From Branchiostoma floridae (taxonomy: Eukaryota; Chordata; Leptocardii; Amphioxiformes; Branchiostomatidae), in the NCBI RefSeq assembly GCF_000003815.2, contig NC_049987.1, positions 3,108,221 to 3,137,316 of the forward strand: 29,096 bases of DNA. The letters run 5' to 3'. Positions 1-9,558 of this stretch are shown piece by piece (within the stretch, counting starts at the first letter, position 1; every line of letters starts with the position of its first letter). The position numbers were made by a program, and so were the translations under genes. The notes under the pieces were generated by a model. The model worked only from the letters and a program-made list of their open reading frames with translations, made no database searches and was not told the DNA's origin.

Positions 1-192
1 GGTAGTGCATGCAGTCTAGCAAGTCTAGCTTTTTGCCCATTCATTCCTCCAACCTTGTTTGTTTAAATCATTTCTACGCTACCGTCGATGGAAAACTAAC
101 TTACACCATGAAACTTCACTACAGTCGATACATGAACATCGAGGGCTTCGATTTTTAATACGCACTATATTCGTGTGTGAGCGTGTGGCTAA

Positions 193-211
193 GGGGGGGG
201 GGGGGGGGGGG
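193..211 (+). repeat. Poly-G tract in the U1 unit
   Basis: A run of 19 G lies about 280 bp upstream of the U1 start. The same run is 14 and 13 G in the next two + units, and 13 and 14 C near 8725-8737 and 13075-13088 in the - units. It is the most length-variable part of the unit, as expected for a mononucleotide tract. Confidence 0.9.
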
Positions 212-399
212 ATATTTACCATGACGCTTCACCGCCTATACCCGGGAACCTGTAATGCACAAGCATGAACCTTTTTACTAAGAGGGGGGTCAATCGTCAC
301 CTGTCTACGGTAACGTTTTTAACGGCAAATATAAAGTCTTGTCGATTGTGGCGTCAGAGGGCAAGCCTACTGGCGTTTATGGAAAGAAATATCGTAAGG

Positions 400-488
400 A
401 AATTGGAAAGTTGTGTCCTTGTTCAATGCACCACAGCCAGAATCGCGGCTTCTACGTCACGTGCAACACAGACAAGCCGCTAGACAGC
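400..488 (+). promoter_or_regulatory. Presumed U1 promoter (PSE region)
   Basis: Metazoan U1 genes use a proximal sequence element about 45-70 bp upstream of the start. This stretch is the matching position and is invariant between units. No TATA box is present, which fits a Pol II snRNA promoter. A palindromic ACGTCACGTG (CRE/E-box-like) lies at 454-463. I cannot fix the PSE itself without relatives. Confidence 0.35.
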
Positions 489-654
489 ATACTTACCTGG
501 CAGAGATGGCACGTTGATCATGAAGGACGTCCGTCCAGAGCGAGGGTTGGCCATTGCACACCCGGCCAGCTTGACCTTTGCGATTACCCCAAATGCGGGT
601 AACTCGGCTGCGTAATTTATGATAGTGGGGGTCTGCGTTCGCGCTAACCCCCGC
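489..654 (+). ncRNA. U1: U1 spliceosomal snRNA, copy 1
   Basis: U1 snRNA is the RNA of the U1 snRNP, which pairs with 5' splice sites in the nucleus. The 5' end ATACTTACCTGGCAG is the canonical 5'-splice-site-pairing region. Stem-loop I carries the U1-70K loop as GATCATGAAGG, one base different from the usual GATCACGAAGG. Stem-loop II has ATTGCACACC, close to the U1A-binding loop. Stem-loop III is TTACCC-CAAATGC-GGGTAA, paired although the stem differs from vertebrates. The Sm-like site is AATTTATG. Stem-loop IV closes on GCGTTCGCGC and pairs GGGGG with CCCCC. The length, about 166 nt, matches the family (164 in human). Stem changes are compensated, so the gene looks functional. Confidence 0.96.
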
Positions 655-658
655 CCTT

Positions 659-674
659 ACAATCCAAAAGCAGG
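659..674 (+). promoter_or_regulatory. Candidate snRNA 3' box
   Basis: ACAATCCAAAAGCAG lies a few bases past the U1 3' end and is conserved in all units. It loosely fits the metazoan snRNA 3' box (an A-rich core followed by AGA-like bases) that directs Integrator cleavage. The match is approximate. Confidence 0.4.
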
Positions 675-699
675 TTGCACCTACACTACGCACTCACGC

Positions 700-884
700 A
701 AACGCTTTGGCCGCCGCTGTCTCAAATCCATTACCACGCCCTCTCCCAAGGCGTAGTACAGTAGCCGCTAAAGGCGGGGTGCCTTTCCCTTCGGAAGTGG
801 AAGGCGTGCTCTCCCGGTGGCTACCGTGTTACGCCTTGGAAGAGGGCGGATAAATGGATTAGATACAACGGCGGCAAGCGGTTT
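700..884 (+). repeat. 185-bp imperfect fold-back in U1 unit, copy 1
   Basis: The two arms, about 90 nt each, pair imperfectly over nearly the whole length around a TTCGG turn near 790. Matching blocks include AATCCATT with AATGGATT, CCAAGGCGTA with the TACGCCTTGG form, GTAGCC with GGCTAC, and GCCGCC with GGCGGC. It begins 46 nt past the U1 3' end. All units have it. Its role is unknown; it could be an old MITE or a structured transcript. Confidence 0.85.
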
Positions 885-1766
885 GTTGACATTCCTTTCC
901 TCCAGGTGTACCTGTTCTTGGAACGCGTTGCCAGGGATTTACATCACAGAGAACAAACGCATTCTACTACAGCTGTACCCGTTCTAGAGATTCAAAGTTG
1001 GACAAGCTTTGTGTATCTTTTGTTTGAAACATACATACATTAGTTACGTTGCCTCCGCGTCACACGGATCACTCCGCACGCCCGGACTTCTTTACCGAAA
1101 GGTCCCAATCCGCGTTTAGGCGCCCACAGTATTGATTAAGAAAGGAAAAGCTAGAGAAACAAAATATATCCATCGCAGAGGTGAGTACATAACGCACTCG
1201 CTCTACGGAACCAAATCTTAAGGGGTAAACAAGGATTCGTAGGCATTTCGTGTGTGAGCGTAGATGGTGGGGTGGAACGTACGGTAGTGCAATGCAGTCT
1301 AGCAAGTCTAGCTTTTTGCCCATTCATTCCTCCAACCTTGTTTGTTTAAATCATTTCTACGCTACCGTCGATGGAAAACTAACTTACACCATGAAACTTC
1401 ACTACAGTCGATACATGAACATCGAGGGCTTCGATTTTTAATACGCACTATATTCGTGTGTGAGCGTGTGGCTAAGGGGGGGGGGGGGGATATTTACCAT
1501 GACGCTTCACCGCCTATACCCGTGAACCTGTAATGCACAAGCATGAACCATTTTACTAAGAGGCGGGTCAATCGTCACCTGTCTACGGTAACGTTTTTAA
1601 CGGCAAATATAAAGTCTTGTCGATTGTGGCGTCAGAGGGCAAGCCTACTGGCGTTTATGGAAAGAAATATCGTAAGGAAATTGGAAAGTTGTGTCCTTGT
1701 TCAATGCACCACAGCCAGAATCGCGGCTTCTACGTCACGTGCAACACAGACAAGCCGCTAGACAGC

Positions 1767-1932
1767 ATACTTACCTGGCAGAGATGGCACGTTGATCATG
1801 AAGGACGTCCGTCCAGAGCGAGGGTTGGCCATTGCACACCCGGCCAGCTTGACCTTTGCGATTACCCCAAATGCGGGTAACTCGGCTGCGTAATTTATGA
1901 TAGTGGGGGTCTGCGTTCGCGCTAACCCCCGC
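1767..1932 (+). ncRNA. U1: U1 spliceosomal snRNA, copy 2
   Basis: The sequence is identical to copy 1 over the full RNA, including the 5' ATACTTACC, the GATCATGAAGG loop I and the stem-loop IV closing on TTCG. Upstream and 3'-box-like sequences are also kept, so it should be equally expressible. Confidence 0.96.
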
Positions 1933-1977
1933 CCTTACAATCCAAAAGCAGGTTGCACCTACACTACGCACTCACGC

Positions 1978-2160
1978 AAACGCTTGCCGCCGCTGTCTCA
2001 AATCCATTACCACGCCCTCTCCCAAGGCGTAGTACAGTAGCCGCTAAAGGCGGGGTGCCTTTCCCTTCGGAAGTGGAAGGCGTGCTCTCCCGGTGGCTAC
2101 CGTGTTACGCCTTGGAAGAGGGCGGATAAATGGATTAGATACAACGGCGGCAAGCGGTTT
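1978..2160 (+). repeat. Fold-back in U1 unit, copy 2 (183 bp)
   Basis: Same structure as at 700-884, but the left arm has lost two bases (CGCTTGCCGCC instead of CGCTTTGGCCGCC). This makes that arm exactly complementary to GGCGGCAAGCG in the right arm. Confidence 0.85.
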
Positions 2161-3041
2161 GTTGACATTCCTTTCCTCCAGGTGTACCTGTTCGTGGAAC
2201 GCGTTGCCAGGGATTTACATCACAGAGAACAAACGCATTCTACTACAGCTGTACCCGTTCTAGAGATTCAAAGTTGGACAAGCTTTGTGTATCTTTTGTT
2301 TGAAACATACATACATTAGTTACGTTGCCTCCGCGTCACACGGATCACTCCGCACGCCCGGACTTCTTTACCGAAAGGTCCCAATCCGCGTTTAGGCGCC
2401 CACAGTATTGATTAAGAAAGGAAAAGCTAGAGAAACAAAATATATCCATCGCAGAGGTGAGTACATAACGCACTCGCTCTACGGAACCAAATCTTAAGGG
2501 GTAAACAAGGATTCGTAGGCATTTCGTGTGTGAGCGTAGATGGTGGGGTGGAACGTACGGTAGTGCAATGCAGTCTAGCAAGTCTAGCTTTTTGCCCATT
2601 CATTCCTCCAACCTTGTTTGTTTAAATCATTTCTACGCTACCGTCGATGGAAAACTAACTTACACCATGAAACTTCACTACAGTCGATACATGAACATCG
2701 AGGGCTTAGATTTTTAATACGCACTATATTCGTGTGTGAGCGTGTGGCTAAGGGGGGGGGGGGGATATTTACCATGACGCTTCACCGCCTATACCCGTGA
2801 ACCTGTAATGCACAAGCATGAACCATTTTACTAAGAGGCGGGTCAATCGTCACCTGTCTACGGTAACGTTTTTAACGGCAAATATAAAGTCTTGTCGATT
2901 GTGGCGTCAGAGGGCAAGCCTACTGGCGTTTATGGAAAGAAATATCGTAAGGAAATTGGAAAGTTGTGTCCTTGTTCAATGCACCACAGCCAGAATCGCG
3001 GCTTCTACGTCACGTGCAACACAGACAAGCCGCTAGACAGC

Positions 3042-3207
3042 ATACTTACCTGGCAGAGATGGCACGTTGATCATGAAGGACGTCCGTCCAGAGCGAGGGT
3101 TGGCCATTGCACACCCGGCCAGCTTGACCTTTGCGATTACCCCAAATGCGGGTAACTCGGCTGCGTAATTTATGATAGTGGGGGTCTGCGTTCGCGCTAA
3201 CCCCCGC
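3042..3207 (+). ncRNA. U1: U1 spliceosomal snRNA, copy 3
   Basis: Full-length copy identical to the preceding U1 genes, with intact promoter region and 3'-box-like sequence. The unit that contains it is cut 348 bp downstream by an LTR junction, beyond the fold-back, so the gene itself is not damaged. Confidence 0.96.
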
Positions 3208-3252
3208 CCTTACAATCCAAAAGCAGGTTGCACCTACACTACGCACTCACGC

Positions 3253-3437
3253 AAACGCTTTGGCCGCCGCTGTCTCAAATCCATTACCACGCCCTCTCCC
3301 AAGGCGTAGTACAGTAGCCGCTAAAGGCGGGGTGCCTTTCCCTTCGGAAGTGGAAGGCGTGCTCTCCCGGTGGCTACCGTGTTACGCCTTGGAAGAGGGC
3401 GGATAAATGGATTAGATACAACGGCGGCAAGCGGTTT
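3253..3437 (+). repeat. Fold-back in U1 unit, copy 3
   Basis: 185 bp, same arms as copy 1, with the CGCTTTGGCC form of the left arm. Confidence 0.85.
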
Positions 3438-3555
3438 GTTGACATTCCTTTCCTCCAGGTGTACCTGTTCTTGGAACGCGTTGCCAGGGATTTACATCAC
3501 AGAGAACAAACGCATTCTACTACAGCTGTACCCGTTCTAGAGATTCAAAGTTGGA

Positions 3556-4225
3556 TGTAACCACTTACTTTACCGTAACTTTACTCTAATACTAAAGAAA
3601 GGCAAAGACGGTTCGACTAGATTCTGGTCCCAGTGAAGTACATTTATTGGAGCACAACAATACAATCAGGAAACAGCAATAATAATCAATGCACTAAGGA
3701 ATCCCTAACCATGACACGAGCCGTTGTGACAATATTACATAAGGTAGGACATTGCGTTGTGTTTTACTATACTATACAATACTATACTCACAGTTACAGG
3801 CACGGATCAGGCTTCAACGCGGCTCGGCGGGTATTCCAGTTACGACAGTGCACTTGCTCCTCTGTACGGGCTGTTCTCTTACATGGACTGAACTCCTAAC
3901 TCTAGTTTGCTGTTCTATTTATCTTATCCTAATTAGTCGGCATTATTCTATTGATATGGATGAACTAGTCTTGTAACTTTTAACACACAAGTACAAGGTT
4001 CCATTTAGCAGACAACCCTTTGTCTTGTAGAACAGGGTTGGCAGACAGAATTAACACAAGGCTAACAACCTACAAGATCAAAGAGCGTCTACATACATAC
4101 ATAATGTACAAGGTGTGAATGCAAAGACAAACATCACTGTTGCTATGGGCTGTACTAAACATACATAGAAGTAAAGAGAGTATCAACAATATTATCATAA
4201 CATGGCCAAATATGCCACTGTTACA
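3556..4225 (-). mobile_element. 3' LTR of a Ty3/gypsy-type retrotransposon
   Basis: Read on the - strand it starts TGTAACAGTGG and ends GTGGTTACA, giving TGTAAC/GTTACA terminal inverted repeats and the usual TG...CA ends. A purine-rich tract lies directly upstream in sense (plus 4226-4242), as expected at a 3' LTR. The pol C-terminus lies further upstream. The length of 670 bp is typical for an LTR. The outer end joins U1-unit sequence at TGGA (3552-3555). No 5' LTR of this type is in the window, so the element is 5' deleted. Confidence 0.82.
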
Positions 4226-4242
4226 TCTACCCCCCTCCTTCG
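4226..4242 (-). other. Polypurine tract of the gypsy-type element
   Basis: On the - strand this reads CGAAGGAGGGGGGTAGA and abuts the LTR start TGTAAC. A polypurine tract primes plus-strand DNA synthesis in LTR retroelements. Confidence 0.8.
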
Positions 4243-5136
4243 AAAGAAAAGGTGCTCCCGCACCTTGTCACATTTTCAACAATAGAGCATAAAATACATG
4301 ATCAATTTTTTTTTTCACTTGGGCAATACAGTGGTAAAGAAAATGAACATTTTTACACAGATATTCCAGAATCAACAAAGTTTTTTTTTTTTTTTTTCTT
4401 TCCATAGTCAATAGCGCATATGATCATAGATTCGCGCCTGATTCGCGCCTGATTGACATAATCAACACTCGATTGTTCTTCACCTCATCTTGACACACTG
4501 AGACAATAGACTCATTATTTTCAAGGAAACCATACAATACAAACAAGGTACAATACACAACTGGCTCAGGCATTGAGTGAAGTGTCACCATGGCACGCAA
4601 ATTTCGTGTAAACAGGAACCCCAGTTGCATTGCGACTCTACGAAGAACTGAGGGCAGTGTGACACACGCCGGAGTTTCCAGCACAGAGCACGTTATGAGG
4701 TGTGGGTCAGCAGATCACCATGGCAACCCACCATAAGTATATATCACCTTATTTCTCCCCGGGAAATGGCGGATACAGTAAGTATAGTAACCTCTGAGTG
4801 ACGACAGCCTGTTGAGTACCGTATTTCACGGCCTCAGCCCAACTTTTAAAAGCGGAGACCTCTCGGAGAGGGGGGTCTAACGTCACCGCGCTTCGAGCCC
4901 ATTTACCTCTCCCTAGTTAGTTTGTCGCTACTAGGATCGGCCTTACTCCGCCCCGACACGGCCGATTGACCGTGCCGGCACAATGAACACACGTCATTGC
5001 TTTCTATGGAAGGGCTTACAGATACTCGAACGCACACTCTATACATTGCAGTTTGATCGGTTCTCTCATGAACCAAGTACACATGACATACCAGACAGAC
5101 GTGACAATAATGTCGTGACCCCAAACCGCCATTTCC
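4243..5136 (-). other. Region between pol stop and polypurine tract
   Basis: About 0.9 kb between the pol-like stop and the polypurine tract, with T runs near 4304 and 4381. An 86-codon frame at 4424-4684 shows no recognisable domain. I see no env-like gene here. It is best read as the 3' untranslated part of the retrotransposon. Confidence 0.45.
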
Positions 5137-5958
5137 TTACTTAAACAAGTTCCTGAAGGAACGAATAATGCTGCCCAGTGGTGACCTCACGGACGTGTCT
5201 GATGCCTTTTTCTCCTGACATATGCCCCGCTGACCCTGAGTAGATGGCAAAGTCACCTGTTCTGCCATATCGGGACACTTCTCTAGGTTGCCTGACCTCT
5301 GTGTTGCCTTAACACTACTAGACTGGTCTACAATACTCAGCGCCTTCGCTGGGTGTACGTCACGTACAGGCATGTTGTTTGGAGAAGGATAAGAGTTCAC
5401 AGTGTTCACATAGAAACCATAACGGTCTGGGGGATGGCGGGTGCGACTTGACTGTCGTTGAGCGGGGGCGTTGTCTTCGTCCTCGCTGCCAGATGCACCT
5501 GATGGGACGGGATGTTCAGGTTGCTGGAGCTCTTCCTCGTCGGACGCCTCTGCGTTGTCTGTCGGATCCAGGACACCTGTTGCATCGTCATCTGCCCTGG
5601 TAGGAGCTGCCTGCTGGGCGACATCGTCTCTGCTGACGTTGTCTGGCTGGAGGGAATCTCCAGCTTGCTCGGCATCCGGCGGACCCCTACCATCACCCAC
5701 CGACCTGGCACCAGTCGGTTGGTCTGTAGCCCCCATGTGGTCGACATCGTCACCACTGTCTGACTGACTGCCGTCGCCTGAAACGACAAGAGGTGGGGGT
5801 ACACGACCCCCATGCCGGCGGACTGCCTGCCGTCTGGCTCGAGTCCCCGGGGTTAGTACATAGCGTCTAGCCCTTTGTGGGAGAGGAGGAACATAATCAG
5901 GATCCTCCTCCCGCTCCTTATAGGGCACAACATTTTCAAAGTGAACAATTTTACTGTA
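5137..5958 (-). pseudogene. C-terminal end of a gypsy-type pol (after integrase)
   Basis: The open frame runs about 274 codons from 5958 to the stop at 5137. It opens with KIVHFENVVPYKE, the pattern found at the end of the GPY/F region of Ty3/gypsy integrases, where VHF..LKPY is common. A long acidic, Ser/Asp-rich, disordered tail follows, with RTRHPPDRYGF, a tail motif frequent in gypsy pol proteins. Protease, reverse transcriptase, RNase H and the integrase core are all missing, because at about 5960-5966 the frame meets a copied tRNA-Lys instead of more pol. It is therefore a truncated remnant with no enzymatic core. A GTG near 5926-5928 is not a credible start. The retrotransposon assignment is good; the exact family is unknown. 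Confidence 0.75.
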
Positions 5959-5965
5959 AGTAGAC

Positions 5966-6035
5966 CTAGCTCAGTCGGTAGAGCATGGGACTCTTAATCC
6001 CAGGGTCGTGGGTTCGAGCCCCACGTTGGGCGCCA
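5966..6035 (+). pseudogene. tRNA-Lys(CTT)-derived copy with templated CCA
   Basis: Positions 7 to 76 of a tRNA-Lys(CTT) are recognisable: CTAGCTCAGTCGG D arm, anticodon loop ACTCTTAAT with CTT, variable region, T arm GGGTTCGAGCCCC, 3' acceptor strand GTTGGGC, discriminator G, then CCA at 6033-6035. The first six acceptor bases are absent (TAGAC instead), so the acceptor stem cannot form. Eukaryotic tRNA genes do not encode CCA, so this is a DNA copy of mature tRNA. One base (6036) separates it from a TRIM LTR, exactly where the primer-binding site belongs. Confidence 0.85.
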
Positions 6036-6036
6036 A

Positions 6037-6217
6037 TGTAAGAAGTCAGAGGGGCGAGTAGAACAGAAATAAACAATATATACAAACATCCCGACCGACC
6101 CGGGAATCGAACCCGGGTCCTTAGGATCACAACACCAGCGGTCTAACTGATCGAGCCAAAAGCCTGACAGGCGTTTGGCATGGCCAGTTAGCACTACTTA
6201 AACCCCCCACTGTTACA
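6037..6217 (-). mobile_element. Single TRIM LTR (181 bp) joined to the tRNA-Lys copy
   Basis: On the - strand it runs TGTAACAGTGGGG to CTTCTTACA and appears identical to the two LTRs at 13566-14036. Downstream in sense comes T, then TGGCGCCCAACGTGGGG, the primer-binding site for tRNA-Lys, which here continues into almost the full tRNA complement. The upstream flank (6218 onward) shows no matching target duplication with the gypsy LTR end at 3555. Confidence 0.85.
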
Positions 6218-6745
6218 CTTTCAATACTTTCAAACCTAACCTTACCTTGATTATACATGGTCCCGGCAAAGCAGACGACTTTCCATTCATTCAGTGTGAA
6301 TGAACTCCCATCACAAACCCAGAGCTTGGTCCTGTAGTCTCGACAGGACAGAATAGGAATAGTCAGTGAGCATACCCAGCGTACACGGATTGTCAGTCTG
6401 TACAATCATCAATCATCACACTATAGAGTATAGCTGGCTTGCTTTTAATTCTTTTTACTGATGCATTTTAATTTTAGCTTTCTTTCCAATTTGTCAGGTT
6501 TTCTCAAAATAGTCTGATCGATAAAACTCCCTGAAAGACGTTACAAACAAGCCGACAGGCCGATCTTTTGCCAAGCACTATAGGATACTGTCCTCAAGAC
6601 CACGTGGGCTTCAGATGTGACAACCATCGACAAATAAGTACAGACAGAGAGCTAATGTTAGCAAAATGACAACAAAACGCATAAAACAAATCATTAACTA
6701 GGATATTCGCTAATTACAACAATGAAGAGTGGCTTCTTTTACCCT
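6218..6745. other. No confident gene; unassigned DNA
   Basis: AT-rich spacer. On the - strand an open stretch at 6218-6405 ends near a good splice-donor-like AAGGTAAGG, but I recognise no protein and see no convincing start or acceptor. The rest is featureless. Confidence 0.4.
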
Positions 6746-7168
6746 TTAGACAAAGTTTCTGTTAGCCCGCTCAAAGATGCATTCAGGATACTGGCCGCCA
6801 TGTCCCACACACTCGCCCTGGAAACTGCACCGCTGGCGGTTGTTGTTGACTCCGTGTGGTTCTGCGTTCAGGTGGTCCGGGTTCACACACAGGGAGTTGT
6901 GGCACAGGTGAGACACGTCGAGGCCTGCGATTTCCAAGTTCCCCGTCCACGCCATAAAGGCGATCCGATGAGCGTGCGATTTAGTTCTTCTTCGCAACAC
7001 TTTGCCGGGAAACCACGGAACCTGGATGACACCATAGTTGATGTTAGACTTCTTTGAGATGACTTGTCCAGTCCAGGTTTTACATGTTGTTGTATCGCAA
7101 GGCTGAATTTTTCGGGCTATTTTCACTTTGAACTCCTGTTGCCAATGCTCGATATTTTCCACGGCCAT
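6746..7168 (-). CDS. His-Cys box (I-PpoI-type) homing-endonuclease-like protein, 140 aa
   Basis: The 140-residue frame is complete and starts with ATG. It carries the zinc-binding loop of His-Me finger nucleases (Pfam zf-His_Me_endon). The core is VSHLCHNSLCVNPDHL, followed by HGVNNNRQRC and then C.GH......C. Aligned to I-PpoI by spacing, H87 matches the catalytic base, N108 the metal ligand, C89/C94/H99 with an earlier Cys (C24 or C29) the first zinc site, and C114/C120/H123/C130 the second. An N-terminal C.TW.G.......YG segment and AHR also fit the family. I-PpoI is 163 aa, so this is near full length. Such enzymes make double-strand breaks at specific long sites. It lies between the two inverted U1 blocks. 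Homology is clear; activity and target are unknown. Confidence 0.8.
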   Translation of the reverse strand: MAVENIEHWQQEFKVKIARKIQPCDTTTCKTWTGQVISKKSNINYGVIQVPWFPGKVLRRRTKSHAHRIAFMAWTGNLEIAGLDVSHLCHNSLCVNPDHLNAEPHGVNNNRQRCSFQGECVGHGGQYPECIFERANRNFV

Positions 7169-7477
7169 ATTGTGGTAATCTCTAAATGTCCGGACTGGGA
7201 AGCGCTATTTTTATCCTTCACACTTCAATGTGCAGGGATCAACCGTTGATGTTGGAAAACTGGGAATGAGCGAAGAGTTTACACAAAAGAGTTGTAGGAA
7301 CTCCCCCAAAAACAAATTATTCTGCTGACGAATAAAAAAGAAAAAGAACTAAAAAAAGACATATGAAGAATAACTTAGGAAATTAAGATCTAAAGAAATC
7401 TTCACTGCGTTAGTGGACTTTCCCTGTTTACTAATGACACCAGATGGCTCATGCGCACAAACAGCAGCGTGGGAGCC
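7169..7477. other. Upstream flank of the endonuclease ORF
   Basis: AT-rich, with an A-rich stretch at 7327-7358. I see no terminal repeat or promoter motif. It ends where U1-unit sequence begins (CACGAATATAG at 7478). Confidence 0.4.
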
Positions 7478-8051
7478 CACGAATATAGTGCGTATTAAAA
7501 ATCGAAGCCCTCGATGTTCATGTATCGACTGTAGTGAAGTTTCATGGTGTAAGTTAGTTTTCCATCGACGGTAGCGTAGAAATGATTTAAACAAACAAGG
7601 TTGGAGGAATGAATGGGCAAAAAGCTAGACTTGCTAGACTGCATTGCACTACCGTACGTTCCACCCCACCATCTACGCTCACACACGAAATGCCTACGAA
7701 TCCTTGTTTACCCCTTAAGATTTGGTTCCGTAGAGCGAGTGCGTTATGTACTCACCTCTGCGATGGATATATTTTGTTTCTCTAGCTTTTCCTTTCTTAA
7801 TCAATACTGTGGGCGCCTAAACGCGGATTGGGACCTTTCCGTAAAGAAGTCCGGGCGTGCGGAGTGATCCGTGTGACGCGGAGGCAACGTAACTAATGTA
7901 TGTATGTTTCAAACAAAAGATACACAAAGCTTGTCCAACTTTGAATCTCTAGAACGGGTACAGCTGTAGTAGAATGCGTTTGTTCTCTGTGATGTAAATC
8001 CCTGGCAACGCGTTCCAAGAACAGGTACACCTGGAGGAAAGGAATGTCAAC

Positions 8052-8236
8052 AAACCGCTTGCCGCCGTTGTATCTAATCCATTTATCCGCCCTCTTCCAA
8101 GGCGTAACACGGTAGCCACCGGGAGAGCACGCCTTCCACTTCCGAAGGGAAAGGCACCCCGCCTTTAGCGGCTACTGTACTACGCCTTGGGAGAGGGCGT
8201 GGTAATGGATTTGAGACAGCGGCGGCCAAAGCGTTT
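8052..8236 (-). repeat. Fold-back in U1 unit, copy 4
   Basis: Reverse complement of the 185-bp fold-back, same arms and TTCGG turn. Confidence 0.85.
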
Positions 8237-8281
8237 GCGTGAGTGCGTAGTGTAGGTGCAACCTGCTTTTGGATTGTAAGG

Positions 8282-8447
8282 GCGGGGGTTAGCGCGAACG
8301 CAGACCCCCACTATCATAAATTACGCAGCCGAGTTACCCGCATTTGGGGTAATCGCAAAGGTCAAGCTGGCCGGGTGTGCAATGGCCAACCCTCGCTCTG
8401 GACGGACGTCCTTCATGATCAACGTGCCATCTCTGCCAGGTAAGTAT
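8282..8447 (-). ncRNA. U1: U1 spliceosomal snRNA, copy 4
   Basis: Full-length U1 on the - strand; the 5' end GTAAGTAT (plus orientation) is at 8440-8447. Sequence and secondary structure equal those of the + copies, including the T in the loop I motif. Promoter and 3'-box-like sequence are present. Confidence 0.96.
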
Positions 8448-9328
8448 GCTGTCTAGCGGCTTGTCTGTGTTGCACGTGACGTAGAAGCCGCGATTCTGGC
8501 TGTGGTGCATTGAACAAGGACACAACTTTCCAATTTCCTTACGATATTTCTTTCCATAAACGCCAGTAGGCTTGCCCTCTGACGCCACAATCGACAAGAC
8601 TTTATATTTGCCGTTAAAAACGTTACCGTAGACAGGTGACGATTGACCCGCCTCTTAGTAAAATGGTTCATGCTTGTGCATTACAGGTTCACGGGTATAG
8701 GCGGTGAAGCGTCATGGTAAATATCCCCCCCCCCCCCTTAGCCACACGCTCACACACGAATATAGTGCGTATTAAAAATCGAAGCCCTCGATGTTCATGT
8801 ATCGACTGTAGTGAAGTTTCATGGTGTAAGTTAGTTTTCCATCGACGGTAGCGTAGAAATGATTTAAACAAACAAGGTTGGAGGAATGAATGGGCAAAAA
8901 GCTAGACTTGCTAGACTGCATTGCACTACCGTACGTTCCACCCCACCATCTACGCTCACACACGAAATGCCTACGAATCCTTGTTTACCCCTTAAGATTT
9001 GGTTCCGTAGAGCGAGTGCGTTATGTACTCACCTCTGCGATGGATATATTTTGTTTCTCTAGCTTTTCCTTTCTTAATCAATACTGTGGGCGCCTAAACG
9101 CGGATTGGGACCTTTCCGTAAAGAAGTCCGGGCGTGCGGAGTGATCCGTGTGACGCGGAGGCAACGTAACTAATGTATGTATGTTTCAAACAAAAGATAC
9201 ACAAAGCTTGTCCAACTTTGAATCTCTAGAACGGGTACAGCTGTAGTAGAATGCGTTTGTTCTCTGTGATGTAAATCCCTGGCAACGCGTTCCAAGAACA
9301 GGTACACCTGGAGGAAAGGAATGTCAAC

Positions 9329-9513
9329 AAACCGCTTGCCGCCGTTGTATCTAATCCATTTATCCGCCCTCTTCCAAGGCGTAACACGGTAGCCACCGGG
9401 AGAGCACGCCTTCCACTTCCGAAGGGAAAGGCACCCCGCCTTTAGCGGCTACTGTACTACGCCTTGGGAGAGGGCGTGGTAATGGATTTGAGACAGCGGC
9501 GGCCAAAGCGTTT
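9329..9513 (-). repeat. Fold-back in U1 unit, copy 5
   Basis: 185 bp, same as the other copies; it lies downstream of the disrupted U1 gene. Confidence 0.85.
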
Positions 9514-9558
9514 GCGTGAGTGCGTAGTGTAGGTGCAACCTGCTTTTGGATTGTAAGG

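Larger units (their letters stand above)
1..3555 (+). repeat. Left block of U1 snRNA tandem array (about 2.8 units, head to tail)
   Basis: Near-identical units repeat with a spacing of 1275-1283 bp; the U1 starts are at 489, 1767 and 3042. Differences are few: length of a G run (19, 14 and 13 bases), a 2-bp deletion in the second unit near 1985, and scattered substitutions such as one near 2192. Each unit runs spacer, G run, U1 promoter, U1 gene, 185-bp fold-back, spacer. The near identity implies recent amplification or concerted evolution, as is usual for snRNA clusters. The block ends abruptly at TTGGA (3551-3555), where an LTR begins. Short ORFs repeating in every unit are not believed to be genes. 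Confidence 0.95.

Noticed and set aside
339-602. 87-codon and other short frames repeated in every U1 unit
   Set aside because: They overlap the U1 RNA and promoter, repeat only because the units repeat, and show no protein features.
1069-1323. A second snRNA or 5S gene in the U1 spacer
   Set aside because: I compared it by eye with U2, U4, U5, U6, U3 and 5S hallmarks and saw none.
4424-4684. 86-codon frame between pol and LTR as a possible env-like gene
   Set aside because: No signal peptide plus anchor layout and no recognised motif; probably chance.
5966-6035. Functional tRNA-Lys(CTT) gene
   Set aside because: The 5' acceptor strand is missing and CCA is templated, so it is a cDNA-like copy.
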